From Laccaria trichodermophora (Eukaryota; Basidiomycota; Agaricomycetes; Agaricales; Hydnangiaceae): DNA of 64,000 bases. The position numbers and the translations under genes were made by a program. A model generated the notes under the pieces. That model worked only from the letters and a program-made list of their open reading frames with translations, was not told the origin of the DNA and ran no database searches. The stretch is taken from contig JACTVC010000014.1 in NCBI GenBank assembly GCA_018417955.1, positions 434,001 through 498,000 on the forward strand, written 5' to 3'. The first letter of the stretch is position 1. Each line of letters opens with the position of its first letter. This document shows positions 1 to 11,384 of this stretch, one piece after another.

Positions 1-596
1 AGGCGGCAGAGGTTCGGGTGTGAAGGTGAGAATAGAAGCTTGCGAAAGGGCAAGCGGGGGCAAGTATGACCTAGTAACAAGCCAACGTAAAGTTTATCTA
101 CGCCGTACTTAGTAGAGGCGAAAATTTTGTGGCATTATCACTAGTTGGACACTGAAAGATATTATTGAGATAGATGACTTGTAATTCAAGCTTCAGGACC
201 AAAAAGCTTGTATTGAACTGAGGTAGAAATACATAGGCTACATATTACAGAGACAAGATGTGAACTTCCTCATTAGAAGACGCCATGTTTCCCCACTCGT
301 TCATCCTCGTTGCTGGTAGCCCCACCTCCGACTCTGAACCTAAAAACTTTCCAGGTCAGGGTGTGTGCATCAGGATAGTGCGCATATAGAGTACACACAC
401 TACTGATTGTGCGCATATATGATACCCACGTATTGTCGTTCCCTTCTCTGAAACGTACACCGGGGTTATCACGATGATACTCCAAGCAAGAGGAACAAAA
501 AAAACTTGCGTTCAGCTTCCTGATGACACCTCCTTTCTTTTGTGTATCAAGTACCATCACGGTTACAGATCTCCACGGCTTCTGCGCCGCGTGCGT

Positions 597-1619
597 TTAG
601 AAAAGAAGTTTAGACCGCAGTCGTTTCGGAAGGCCTGTCCAGTAAGTACGGTGAGCTCGTCGTTCTCGGACAGGCAGACACCAATGAGAACCGCTCACCA
701 ATTTTATTACTACCAAACGGAACCAACGCATACGAAGCGCTCGCCACTCCCTTTGCATTCGTCGACGACATTGGATAATCAAGTATCACGGAAATGCGGT
801 ACGCCAGACTTCCCTGCGTCAAAGCAAACACGAAGAAGGAAGGCGGAAGGAAAGAGTAGCCTCCAAAATCCACCGCTACGATGCCCCCATCCCCATTCGA
901 CGTATCTTTCAGAAAGTTGACGTATTTCAGGTCTGAGGGGCAGAGACGTAGTCCATGTGTGGCGACTTCGTCACGGAAGTTGACGCGGGGTTTACGTTCT
1001 GTTATAGTGAGGATCTATGGGGTTTCGTTAGGTGCGAGAGGACAAGGGCGAGAAGAAAGAGAAGACTGACCCCATTCACATGATCCTCCAAGTCCCCTAC
1101 GGACTCATACTCAATATCAGCCAACCGATGACAGAAAAACGGGTGTTCGATCAGACCTCCCCCTACAGGCCCAGGCTTTCTTGAATCGGGGCTCGGGATA
1201 TTGATGAGGGTTTTGACAGCATCGCTAATGAGTACATCATCGGACTCCTCGCATTGCTTTCCGTAGATGAACTCCGAAACGATGAACCCAAAGCGCTTCC
1301 ACGTGAACGCGATATAAACGCGGGGAGCACGCACGGCATCGGTTGTGCATTTCGTGTTGTGGAGGTATTGAGAGACAAAGTTTTGGGTTCGGGCTTCGGC
1401 CATGGTTATTTCGCCTCCGTATTTGACCCAGATATCGCTGACGTCCGAATTTTGGTCGGAGGTCTTGGACAGAGTGAGTTGGACACCGCTGATGTTGGTG
1501 GCGGTTACTTGGCCCGGACCGAGTTTGAAGGATTGAGCGATTATTGTTGAGCAGTCTGGGATGTTTGCGGGCTTGTTTTTGTCGTTGATGAATACTACTG
1601 GCAAAACTTCGGAGGGCAT
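597..1619 (-). CDS. APH-like kinase-fold protein, 3 exons, apparently intact
   Basis: Spliced CDS is complement(597..634, 699..1014, 1071..1619), 301 codons with stop. Both introns (1015-1070 and 635-698) have GT-AG ends and keep the frame. The protein belongs to an agaric-expanded family related to aminoglycoside phosphotransferases. The central HPFF segment, the catalytic-loop region LCPSDL (about residues 207-212, with N216) and a DFG-type triad VDFGG (about 231-235) are visible. The usual HxD is replaced by P-S-D, which is normal in this family. The short last exon gives the family's typical C-terminus after VPFGSNKIG. Substrate is unknown. A decayed copy lies at 45424-46450 on the opposite strand. 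A small ORF downstream (273-560, minus) is also duplicated there; whether it is a gene or 3'UTR is unclear. Confidence 0.8.
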
Positions 1620-1943
1620 GCTGGAAAGTTGTGCTCGTCACGGTGAAAAGTAGAGGAGGGACGGTTTACGAACTTTGGTTAACGTGACGATGACGACGAG
1701 TAACTTCTGGCGTACATGCAGTAGACTTGATCGAGAGTAAGGGGAACGCAAGAAAGAGCAGAGGGCAAGGTATTCGTGGTTACGTCATCTTGTCTTTTTC
1801 CTCACCGAACAAAGCAAAGGGTGCATCTATTAGACCAGCCCAGCACACAGAATGGATATAAAGAGTGAAGATAAGTAATGTCCCTGTGTCGGAATGAAGG
1901 AAAAATCAGTCGTAGTCGCCGTCATCATCATGGCATAATCATG

Positions 1944-2791
1944 TCAAAGTCGTAAACTCCCCCTCCTCCTCCTGTTCCCCTTCGCCTCCCCATCCCCACT
2001 TATCTTCTCAACCGCCTTCCACCCAATCAACTCCTTCCTCGCAGGTAAACAAACCGACGTCCCAGGCATAAGCGGCTCACACTCAACCTTCGCATTAACC
2101 TCCTTAAACCTTTCAAATTCCCAGCCACTGGCCGTGGCAAGGTCCCAACACGATTCGCCGGGCTGTACGTAGTACGACCTAGTTCCCTCCGGGCACACCT
2201 TTGGTTTTGTAGGGGAAAGGAGGGAGGGGGAGAGGATGACGCGCCAGATTAGGAGGAGGATGACGGCGATGAGGAGGAAGAAGGGGAAGAGGGTGCGGTA
2301 GGGCGATGGGTGGGAGAATGGGGCGGTGGTGGTGGCCATTGGACGGGTCTACATAATATGCGCGTTTGATTAAGTTCATTAATTGAATCTGATGGAGGGC
2401 AAGGAACACCTACATGATCCCCGCTGAGCAGTTGATACCCGTCCCCTCTAGGGCGAGGCGCAGCTTCTACGTCGTCTTCTGGGCGCTGGACAACGGACGC
2501 GGGCAAAGTCGACACTGCATTGACCATCAGGGAATGTTGACGCTTAAGAACAAGGACAAAGACGAGCGACGAACCTCTCGTCATCTCACCGACCTCCACC
2601 CCCTCCTCGCCAACCCACATCGACCCATCCCGATCTCGAAAATAATACCGCCCTGAATCGGCGTCGTATCCGATACGTTTCATGCCCTCTGGGAGGCGGT
2701 ATGAATCCTATTCACAGAGTTAGTTCCAAGTTTGTTTTGTGTGGGATGAGAAAGAGGGAATGACTTCGTCATATTGTGTCCAGCGGCCCAT
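1944..2791 (-). CDS. LysM-domain (CBM50) single-pass membrane protein
   Basis: Predicted exons are complement(1944..2348, 2414..2478, 2575..2707, 2765..2791), 210 codons with stop. The N-terminus starts MGRWTQYDE and continues with SYRLPEGMKRIGYD, typical of this basidiomycete family. A WW-like YYFRDRDG stretch precedes a DDVEAAP linker. The last exon has one hydrophobic segment (LFPFFLLIAVILLLIWRVIL) and then a LysM domain (YYVQPGESCWDLA, PGTSVCLP) that would bind chitin-type glycans. Topology is likely type II with LysM outside the cytosol. The second intron uses a weak GTTCGT donor, so the exon 2/3 boundary is least certain. An upstream ORF (2769-2978, minus) is probably leader sequence. 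Confidence 0.75.
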
Positions 2792-3607
2792 AAGTGTGGT
2801 GTGGTTTAGAGAGGATGTGGTGGCGGTGGTGATGGATGGAAGAGTGTGTGTGGAGTTGGTGGAGTGGTTGTGAGAGGATTGGGGGCAATGCTAGTGAGCG
2901 TTCCTGGACAAAGCGTTCTAGATCTGTGCGGCGATCAGTCGTGTAGCCGGCGATATCGAAGACTTGTTTGCCAAACAATTGAGACGCATCAATTGAACAA
3001 GCGCGCCAGAGCGCTCCGCACTTTCAAACGAGAGTTGTAGCTAACTTTCAAGCGCTTCCTGCTGTTCAAGAATAATTTTGAACTCGTAATAACAGACCAC
3101 CACTGAGCCTGAGTACAAAACAAGAAGGAAAATTAACCTTCGAATGATGTTTAAGTATTTTGGGTGTGGCATGGACAAGGTATGGAAATTCATTTGGGTA
3201 GGGAAGGGTTCATAAAAAATCACCTTTCTTGAAGCAACCTTTTCAATGAGTTTGAATCTAGAAAAAACAACAAGGATGTATTAAAATAGCATGATTCACG
3301 TCCAGCCGCCGCCCAGCCGTACAAGACACAGTGGTAGTAGAAGACAGATATATATCCGGGCCGAGAAATTTGAGGGGGCACGAGGAATAAATTAAGCATG
3401 TTGTGTTGTGAGGGAGAGTTAGTGGCATAACCTTTATATGTTGAACTCCCTAATCTAGTACAATCGAGTTGAATGCAGATAGATGGGAATGGCCACCACT
3501 GAGTTCTTCAGAATATATGTTCTTCTAAAAATTATGCAGTTGGGCAATTCCAAGCTGGCAAGTTTAGATGTTTGTATGTGTAGCATGACTTGTGGCAATC
3601 TTCAAAA

Positions 3608-3698
3608 ACACCTGTGGTGAAGTGGTTATCATGCTTGCCTTCCATCCTGAATTGTCGGAATGCAGCAAGCGGCACGAGTTCGATTCTCGTCGGGTGTA
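3608..3698 (+). tRNA. tRNA-Gly(UCC) with 19-nt intron
   Basis: The acceptor stem pairs ACACCTG (3608-3614) with CGGGTGT (3691-3697), and A3698 is the discriminator. The D arm is GTGA...TCAT. The anticodon stem is CTTGC/GCAAG with loop C-T-TCC-A. A 19-nt intron (3645-3663) sits between positions 37 and 38, the canonical eukaryotic site. The T arm is ACGAG-TTCGATT-CTCGT. A run of T residues follows about 14 nt downstream as a Pol III terminator. All stems pair. Confidence 0.93.
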
Positions 3699-3929
3699 TA
3701 CTTATTTGCATTGTTTTATGCGTTTAAAAATGAAGAAAATCGAGAGGGAACGCGCCGGAACATGATCATTATTTGAACACCTAGTGCTGTAGAAAATACA
3801 TACTCACCCTTTTGGAATCCTTTATCATTTTCTCAAATTTGCCAATTCCACACAAAGTCATTGTAGCTCACTCTTCGGAAAGGAGATATAGGCGCTTTCG
3901 CAATGTCTCAACGATTAACATAGCTAATA

Positions 3930-4545
3930 CTTTTTTTAAAAAAAACAACATCGATCCAAACAAGAAGAAAAAACCGTGGAAGTAAGTGGTATCGTATCCA
4001 GGATTATATCACGACTCATGCGAACATGCCACTTTAGACTGTATAACGTGGTGCTTTTTTTCGACCCCCACGCACGGCTTGAAGGTCTCACCGTCAACAT
4101 CCATCCCGTTTGATTTTTTGTCTTGACCAGCGGGAGACCCACCACTCGAGACATCCACCTTGGCATGACGCTGCTGCCGTTTACATTCGGCTGGGTTTCA
4201 ATGAAGCGCTGGGAATACAATCCTCACCGCTCCAGAATTCCCTACCTTTAGGAACGCGGCAGACATTGTTTTCTCCGCAACGTGAGTCGCAAGAAAGGAC
4301 TCCTGCTCGTCGTGATATGTCTTACCTTGTCAACCCTCCGACGGATCTCGCAAGGAGAGTTCCACCGCGTCGAACTTGAAGTCCTGACGCGACATCAGCG
4401 ATGGTTTTAAGACTCAGGATACCTTCTACGTTTGGCGCATCTTTCGGGTTGGGAAAACGGGGGGCAAAAACCGACCACGTTGTGAAGTTGCGATAAAATC
4501 CATCTGCGTTACTTGATATTCGAATAATGATATTCAACGCCTTCT
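3930..4545 (-). other. Unresolved coding-like stretch
   Basis: Several short minus-strand open segments look protein-like (for example SVFAPRFPNPKDAP near 4450 and KKSNGMDVDGETFKP near 4100), but they lie in different frames. I could not connect them with convincing splice sites. This may be a small spliced gene downstream of thioredoxin or a decayed one. I do not recognise a family. Confidence 0.25.
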
Positions 4546-4581
4546 AATCCGCCGTTGACATCTAATGCCGACTGATGCCTT

Positions 4582-5070
4582 TCAATCAGTTAGAGCCTTT
4601 GCTACGAGCGACTGAATCGAAAGAAAGATCAGTCTAACGTTCAAGCGAGCCCGTCGTTAAATGACGTACCTGCAATTCCTGCGGGCGCGCACCTACAAGT
4701 TCGGACACCTTCTCACCCTTCCTGAACAAAGCAAACGTGGGCATCTAGATAAAATCAAGGTTAATGACGAAATAATGAAAGTAACATGATATACGACATA
4801 CCGCTCTGACCCCTACTTCCTGGGATATTTGGTCCTGCTCATCCACATCTACTTTGTAGAACTCCACTCCGGCAAAAGACAGATCGTCGGAGAGCTTCTC
4901 GAAAACTGGGGATATCACCCGACATGGCCCACACCATGTAGCCCAAAAGTCGATAACGACGGGCTTGTCTCCGTTTATCTGATGCGTCGTTAAAAGGATA
5001 ATCGGTTGAGAGGTGTGAAACTTACGACGGCCTTGAAATCGTCAAATGAGCTGAATGTTTTGACGGGCAT
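4582..5070 (-). CDS. Thioredoxin
   Basis: Exons are complement(4582..4611, 4670..4744, 4802..4978, 5026..5070), 108 residues plus stop, the normal size for cytosolic thioredoxin. Exon 2 carries the active site WCGPC in the context [16 protein letters not shown]. Exon 3 starts at the conserved cis-proline segment MPTFALF, followed by [11 protein letters not shown]. All introns have GT-AG ends and keep phase. No N-terminal targeting peptide is seen, so it should act in the cytosol or nucleus as a general protein disulfide reductase with thioredoxin reductase. Confidence 0.95.
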
Positions 5071-5109
5071 TGTTTATGCAATCAAGGGTAAGGTTTGAGG
5101 GGATTTCTG

Positions 5110-5830
5110 AGATGAAAGTCTGTCATCTGTGTCGTCTTTATAAAGATTGTGATCACTCACGTGCGTATTTGAAATACAGGATGCGGCACGTGCATACTTT
5201 ACCAACCTGTCCGAGTCCGTCCTAAGTTTGGAAATCGCGCCAACTCGACGCCATTCGGGCCTCCGCTTACACTCCTCAGCAGACTATGCGTGCCGTCTAG
5301 GGTTTACCCTAATTGTATCTTCAAGAGATCAAGTTTACCCACGTAATCATCCAGGACGCTTTTCTACGCGCCGAATTGTGGTGGCGGCATTCACGAGAGC
5401 GAGTAACTAAGCCTCAAGCCTGCTCCGCCCTCTAATTCACTCAAAGACTGCAGCCCTTATTATCGTGCCGATATCACAAAGGTTCAAGGCTCCAGAGTTA
5501 GCGGTGTCCCTCGTAAAATCCTGCTCCGTTACTCCAGCATCGTCACCTGAAGTTGGCAATCTTCAAACCGGACAGGGTATAACCGTACGTAATACTCAAA
5601 TGCTCTTGCATCAATTTTTCGGAGTATCAACAACGTCTCAATGAACGCCATCGCCATCTGTTGGGCTGCATCAGCTAACACCTTATCGTGCGTCAACTGC
5701 AAGTGTTCGCGTGGAGGCCCACTCTGAACCGATCAAGGCGCCCAATAGCCCTTTTGATAGGACTTGTATTACTAAAGATATCTGGACATCGTAAGTGGTT
5801 ATTACATCCACTGTTACTTACTGTGTTCCT
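5110..5830 (+). other. Intergenic stretch with a minus-strand coding relic
   Basis: No intact gene is seen. On the minus strand, about 5715-5570, an open stretch reads AQQMAMAFIETLLILRK followed by a YYVRLYPV-like segment and a stop. It looks like the C-terminal exon of a once-coding gene, family not recognised. Confidence 0.3.
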
Positions 5831-5831
5831 T

Positions 5832-7356
5832 ACGGTGCGCCTTGCGTATCAGCCAGGATTTCAGTATTTGATCAAAGGCATCTCCTCGGAGTCGGACTTG
5901 AAACTCAAGGGACGTTTCCGAATGCTCTTTGCCAGTTATTTCCTGAGGCTGGTTCCTACCTACCCGCTAATGTTTTCTCTGTACTTATATTTTTTCAAGT
6001 CATCTTATGTTTTTATTTCTTCTGGTTCAGTTGTCGGCACAAGTCATTATACACTAAATGAACAATAGGAACCGACTACAATTGGTGGAGTCAAATGGAA
6101 GAGCTGTTGCGGTGGTAAAGCGAGCTCACGGACTGGCGTGAATCAATGTATTCGCAAACCCAGTTGGAGCCTGTCGGAGCCTGCTGGAAAGTCAGCAGCA
6201 ACTCGCTCGCTGGCACTCGGCTATACCAAAGCGTCAGGCGAGGCGAGCAGAACACAGTCCAGCAAATTTCGCAAGTATGAACTCGTGGATTGTAGACAGC
6301 TCCTCCCACCAGAGGACTGGGGGGTTCCGAGACAAGACCAGTAAGGCCCAACAGACTGGGTATGGGTGAGGAAGGCGCACGTGGGCCTAGGAGAAGTCGG
6401 GGAGGCCAAACGGACGAGCGACAAAGATGCACGCGAAATCTTCAAAATGGAGTGGGAGGTGAGAAAATTGGAGAAGCCAAGGCACGGCAGAGGCAGAGTG
6501 TTTTCCCCCACGCGGCGAGGAGGCGGAAAACGAGAGGAACGCAGGCGAAGCGGCGCCCACGTTAAATGGCGGAGACCGAGATACAGAGATCCTCGAGCCG
6601 GTATTTGAAAAGGTGCGTTCTGAGTTTGCAGACAACACGTTGAAAGAGGGAGAGCGACTGAACTTGAACCAAGCAAGCATAATTTCACTACAAGACTCTG
6701 AAGAAGACTTCTAAGAGAGTAGACAGATAAAAAACGCACCAATTAAAGGCTTCAAAACTTGCGAGCAGCGGCCATCAACTTGCTGCTGGGAGGTGAAGAA
6801 GACAGTGGCTACACCCTCAAGGTCACACGGTAAGACCAGAATAACGCAAGCGGCGCGCGGCAGACCATCCAACAAAAAACCGGCAGTAGCAACATGCCTT
6901 GGCGCTGCCCTCGGAGAGAGAGCTCTGGAGAAAGACAAACTTGAATGTTGGACAAATGCGTTACTTAGTAACTTACAGTGCTTGCATGAAACACGTGACT
7001 TGCGAAATCTGATTCACGCGACAATTCTCGTCATTGTAGAAGGGACCCGCCGTAGAAAGAATAAAGAATGGTGTTTAATTAGGTGCAATACAAAGTACAT
7101 GTGTCGGCAATTCAACCAGAAAAAGTTGGAACATAAGGTGAGAACATAAAAGTTGCATAAAAAAAGAAAACCAAGAGAAAACATAGAATGGTATGTACTT
7201 GGACAAATTGAAACAGTTGGAACCAGGACATCATAACCGGCAAAGCGCATTGGGTCCCTTGAGTTTGAAGTCCGACTCCGAGGACATGCCTTTGATCGAT
7301 TGTTGATCGAATTTGGATCGAATACCGAAATCCTGGCTGATACGCAAGGCGCACCG
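5832..7356. repeat. Long imperfect inverted repeat, about 1.5 kb, possible degenerate TIR element
   Basis: The left arm (about 5832-6060) starts ACGGTGCGCCTTGCGTATCA. Its reverse complement occurs at about 7083-7356. The arms share the segment around GATCAAAGGCAT/ATGCCTTTGATC and the outer CTCGGAGTCGGACTT block, and both end in a T-rich stretch followed by TTGYCGRCACA. The arms have diverged by substitutions and indels. The 1 kb between them shows no convincing gene; long ORFs there (such as 6221-6742 minus) look random. No target duplication was recognised. Confidence 0.55.
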
Positions 7357-7757
7357 TAGTTCCTTGCTGAAGTACCAGAATCACTCTAGACCGACTCTTC
7401 TCACACAGGCTCCGTCCGGACTGCGCGTCTTTATTGAACGAGTCCACCGCATGGAGTGGTCGGGAAGTCAATGGCATAGCTTATCAGGCAGACGGTGACC
7501 ACGAAGATTTCAAGAATCAGCCACAGCCTTGCCTTGATTCGACTACTAGCTTCACATCGATGCTAATCATCACCCCCGAACCCTTCAATCAGGTTCTCGT
7601 GTGATTTTTTGGGTCTTCAAAGCTTCACCGGTTACCCCAGCGCTAGGAATAAGTTCGAGTAATGTACAATCTACTTAGCATGGTGGCACTGGCAGGATGA
7701 ATCCACTGTAACGCTGGAGAACAAAAAAAGCCAATATAGCTATTAGCGAATACCGGA

Positions 7758-7857
7758 GTCTCTGTATGGGAATCGAACCCAGCTCTCGCGCTGACATGTA
7801 AGTACCTTCAATATGAATGGTGAGCGCGTGTACCGTTGGCCAATGTACTAACAAAGA
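7758..7857 (-). tRNA. Intron-containing tRNA-like sequence, anticodon uncertain
   Basis: Reading the minus strand, acceptor TCTTTGT pairs with ACAGAGA. The D arm is GTAC...GTAC, the anticodon stem CGCGC pairs with GCGCG, and the T loop is TTCGATT with a mostly paired stem. A putative intron of about 25 nt sits in the anticodon loop. The apparent loop has C rather than U at position 33 and would read ACC, which is atypical, and the outermost T-stem pair is mismatched. It may be a decayed tRNA, or the intron borders may differ from those assumed here. Confidence 0.45.
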
Positions 7858-7859
7858 AT

Positions 7860-8520
7860 TCAGGGGGAAATTACTTAGGGGAGCCTTGAACAAGAACGAC
7901 GAGTTATTCTGGTTGCGAGTGGGAGGGAACGCACAAGGGAGGATACTGACTGCCAATTGCGAACGAAGTGTTTGAGGATAACAGAGAGGCCCCTCTTCGG
8001 TATCGCAATAACCAAAGGCGGTCCAAATTCAATGAAGGTGCCGTCGAGTGCGGTGTCATTCTGCCAACTCCCGTAAGTGGACATTGGCAACTACTGCCTT
8101 GCTACCGCCTGTTGCGCGGAATACCACGTTGAAGTACGCGGTAATCATAATTTCTTTACAGGGAGTCACCCCAAACTTCAAGACATGCTGTCAACATTTT
8201 CAAGCCAGTCTGAAGTCGGTCGCGGCACACTTGATTGACTGCCCATCTTAGAAGCTAAAATAGCGCAATCGTCGACTTGAACGCCTCGGAGTTTTTCAGG
8301 CCGTTCCCCATGCAATCTTTATCAGAAATTGACTATTGCCAAGCCAGTTTCAAATGCGTCAGTTGTGCGCTTGATCCGCGTTCAGAGGCGCCTCAATGCC
8401 CTATAAAACAGGTCGAGGTCATGTCTACAATTCCTCACCAGCTGAGCAGGTCCAGGTCTACGTGCTAACTCGTCTGTGACGATTCACTTTCTCCACTCAC
8501 CCACCCCTCGAACTATCCTC
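7860..8520. other. Intergenic region upstream of the secreted protein gene
   Basis: No supported gene. A possible promoter of the downstream plus-strand gene lies here, with a TATA-like CCTATAAAACAG at about 8400, some 125 bp before the start codon. Confidence 0.4.
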
Positions 8521-8523
8521 ACC

Positions 8524-9375
8524 ATGAAATTCTTCCTCGTCTTTCTTGGCTTTTTCGCTGTCGCCACTGCTGCCCCGTTGGCGATGAGGCGTGCTGAGCA
8601 CGCTGCGCTTGCGCCTCCTTCGGGTGTGGTTGGTGGACGTGACATTCAAAACGGCGATATGACGCGGCGAAGCGACAACTCTTTGATCCAAGTTGTACGC
8701 ACCAATGATGATAGCATTAAACGGAACATTGGAGAAAATTTGGAAACACGGCAACTTCAAATAGCAGATGAAATCGTCGCCACTGTTGTTGAAGAACTTG
8801 AATTGGAAGCGTTGGCAACACGGCAACTCCAAGCAGCAGTTGAAATCGTTGAAGCTGTTATTGATCTTGTCGAGGGAATAATTGACATGATAAACGCGGA
8901 CAACACGGTACGGGAATGAGCAATTTTTATAAGTCAGGCTAATTTACTATGCACCTCATTAGAAACGTGATCATTTTACTATCGACACGGTTACCCAGTC
9001 AGGGCAGCAATGGCCAGGCTTCAATTGGGTCATCTGCGATTCTGATCACACAACTGCTTTCGACGGTATTCAGGACACCGACTGGGGCCACAGCCATCAT
9101 GAGCTCGACATCTCCCTTGGCAGAACAGTTGGGTCAGTTCTTTTCTCGGTTAAAATCCACTTTCTTTTCTCATATTCCCGATAATAGGTACGAGCTTTAT
9201 TGGTTCAGGTCAGGCACATTCACCCGGATCGGAGACGGTGGATATTTGAACGTGCGTATTCTCGTTATTGCGATTAATAATACCTTTAATCATGTGTTTT
9301 GAACAGTGGGCTTATGAAGGCGTCGTCACTGGAACGGAAAATGGTGGATCGGTTGTTCACTTCGCCGCACCATGA
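8524..9375 (+). CDS. Secreted fungal protein with dibasic sites and an internal repeat
   Basis: Exons are 8524..8907, 8999..9132, 9188..9251 and 9307..9375 (216 residues plus stop); all phases agree. Residues 1-18 form a clear signal peptide (MKFFLVFLGFFAVATAAP). The N-terminal half has several RR/KR dibasic sites (MRR, TRR, IKR) and a duplicated amphipathic block starting TRQLQ, then E-I-V-A/E. The C-terminal half (GFNWVICDSDH, DWGHSHHELDI, GYELYWF, GDGGYLNWAYEG) matches a fungal-specific small secreted domain remembered from agarics and ascomycetes. It has no catalytic motif. Processing by a KEX2-type protease is inferred only. Confidence 0.75.
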
Positions 9376-9526
9376 TCAGTTCACATACTTCTCGTAACAA
9401 AAAAAGTAGTTGAAATGATCATCCTGCCTGTCCGTGCTCCAGTTTTTTGACGACAATGGTAGTTTACAACTATTTACGCGTTGTTTGTTGAAGGGGCTCT
9501 TGAGCGACAACTTCAAGCGTCCTCTA

Positions 9527-10638
9527 ATGCCCTATCGCGTTTTTCTCGGTGCGCCGTTGCCTCAAGAGTTAGCCAACACAGATTCGTCTGCGGCAGCTGC
9601 GTACCATTGGCAAACTGTATCGTCCAGTTCTCGTCTACCCTCCAAATCTTCGTCGACGCGTTTCATTGGAACACAATCTTTTATTCTTCCTCCTGCCACT
9701 CTAGAAGCGGCCAGCAGGAGAATTTCACTCATATACCAGAATGTAATCTTCGATGAGAGTAAAGACGAAGAAGGCGATTCAGTCTTGGAAGAGGACGATT
9801 TGAGGCACGGGAATGAGTCTCGGAAACTTGGAGGTCGGTTGACTGATTTGCCTACGAGGGATGGGTACTGACATTCATGTCGTTAGACCAAACGACTCTA
9901 ATTACATGGCCTCCAACCGCGGAGAGCCGGAGAGACAAGAGCAAAGACACTCCCTCCTTCTTGCTCAACTCTCAATCCCAACCTGCCACTATCGAATCCC
10001 AACAACAGCAATTCCTTGAAACCCAGGATGAATCGGGGTTCGACGAGTCCATCGGATACTCCGACGCGTCTTCTATCGCTCGCTTTCCGACCTTCCATTT
10101 CAATCTACACGACGTCACCCCCTTAACCCATCTGGCGGGCGCTAAATCGCGCAAAGTCTCACTAGTCGTCGTGGCTATTCTGGAAGTCGAAGGCCCCGAT
10201 TCGATACGGATAAAGAAAGGCCCCGACGCGGGCAAGGAGGTTTCCATCTTGAAAGTGATACTTGGTGACGAGGCTGGCACAGTGTGTAAACTCACCGCAT
10301 GGAGGGAGGTCGCGGAAACCTGGGGTGGAGATATGAAGCGAGGGGATGTAGTCTTCATTGAGAGTGCGTATATGCGCTTTGTCTACAGACAATCACTTAC
10401 CCACCGTACCGATACAGATGTAACAGCGACCTCAGTCCCCAACACTTCCCCAACCCTAACAGCCTCGCCCAACCTCAAGTCTACAATGACGATCTGCTAC
10501 CGCACTATGCCTTACACGCATGAGGATAATAGGCTCAGACCTGATCTGCGGCTTGGGGACAGCGATCCGTGCGTACGCAAGGTTGCAGCTGCCGTGAGGT
10601 GGTTTGAGAAGATGGCTGGGCTACCAAGCAAAGCGTGA
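9527..10638 (+). CDS. OB-fold nucleic-acid-binding protein
   Basis: Exons are 9527..9833, 9887..10363 and 10418..10638, 334 residues plus stop. The 54-nt second intron is needed to give the expected join IENVTATS. The N-terminal half is low-complexity and S/Q/E-rich. The C-terminal half has an OB-fold signature: VVVAILEVEGPDSI, then GPDAGKEVSILKVILGDEAG, then LTAWREVAETWGG and GDVVFIEN, with a conserved tail TICYRTMPYTHEDNRLRPDLRLG. It resembles fungal OB proteins related to replication protein A or shieldin-type folds, so a role in DNA metabolism is likely but not proven. Start M was chosen as the first ATG before the continuous coding stretch; an upstream in-frame TTG/ATG is possible. Confidence 0.75.
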
Positions 10639-10639
10639 C

Positions 10640-11384
10640 AAGATAGTGCACCGCTATAGGTACCGGCTCACCGGTCTGACTGGAACAAAGTGTCGCCTCT
10701 TCCCAGAGGCTATGATTCCCGCGCATCACCACCAAAGTCATGACGATTCATGGAGATGGGGGGGCCGGCGATAACTCTCGCGTGCGGCTTGACTCTGTCG
10801 GTCATGACGGTGCACGATAAGGGGTTACCCACACCCCATCGCAAATCGGTGAAAGCCAATTGATCTCGGTCACAACAGGCTCAACTTCATCATCATCTTC
10901 CATGGCCACGAGCGACCTATCATCCAGATATCTCTATTACCTACAACCCACTATCAAAGCCAATTGACACGATCATGAGCCTGGTGGCTGTTCATTTCAA
11001 ATGCATATGACGCTGGGAGCCTGAGGTGGAAGCTTTGAGAATGTTTGCACAGTACACCAGACCCCAGCTCCACGCATGGCTCCTCTGCTTGCGACAACTG
11101 AGCTCCTTCTGGCGTCGTTGAAACAGGTGCTGGCCCTTGGGAGAGAGCCCCAGGTTCTCGCAGGGCTCATAGCTGAGATTCCACCGCAGAAAGACTGCAG
11201 TTCCAATCCGACCTCCCACACGCGACAACGGACCCCGGCCTCTTAAACGCGACAACTGGCAGCAGAGTCGAGGGACGAACCAACGGCCCAATCGATACCC
11301 TCCCCGATCAAGCTCCACCGATACCTTGTTGGTCTAATAAACGACATCTTACCTGCGGCAACCCAACACCAGGCCCGTTATGGT
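10640..11384. other. Intergenic region with weak coding relics
   Basis: No complete gene. A plus-strand open stretch starting at about 11075 (MAPLLATTELLLASLKQVL) looks protein-like but is short and isolated. It could be a remnant related to the pseudogene that follows. Confidence 0.25.

Noticed and set aside
474..920. 148-codon ORF on the plus strand opposite the APH-like kinase
   Set aside because: It is antisense to well-supported exons and intron 2 and has no domain.
2769..2978. 69-codon ORF upstream of and overlapping the LysM gene start
   Set aside because: No domain and it overlaps the first LysM exon in another frame; more likely leader sequence.
6221..6742. 173-codon minus ORF inside the inverted repeat
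   Set aside because: Ser/Pro/Leu-rich without motifs; it looks like a chance open frame.
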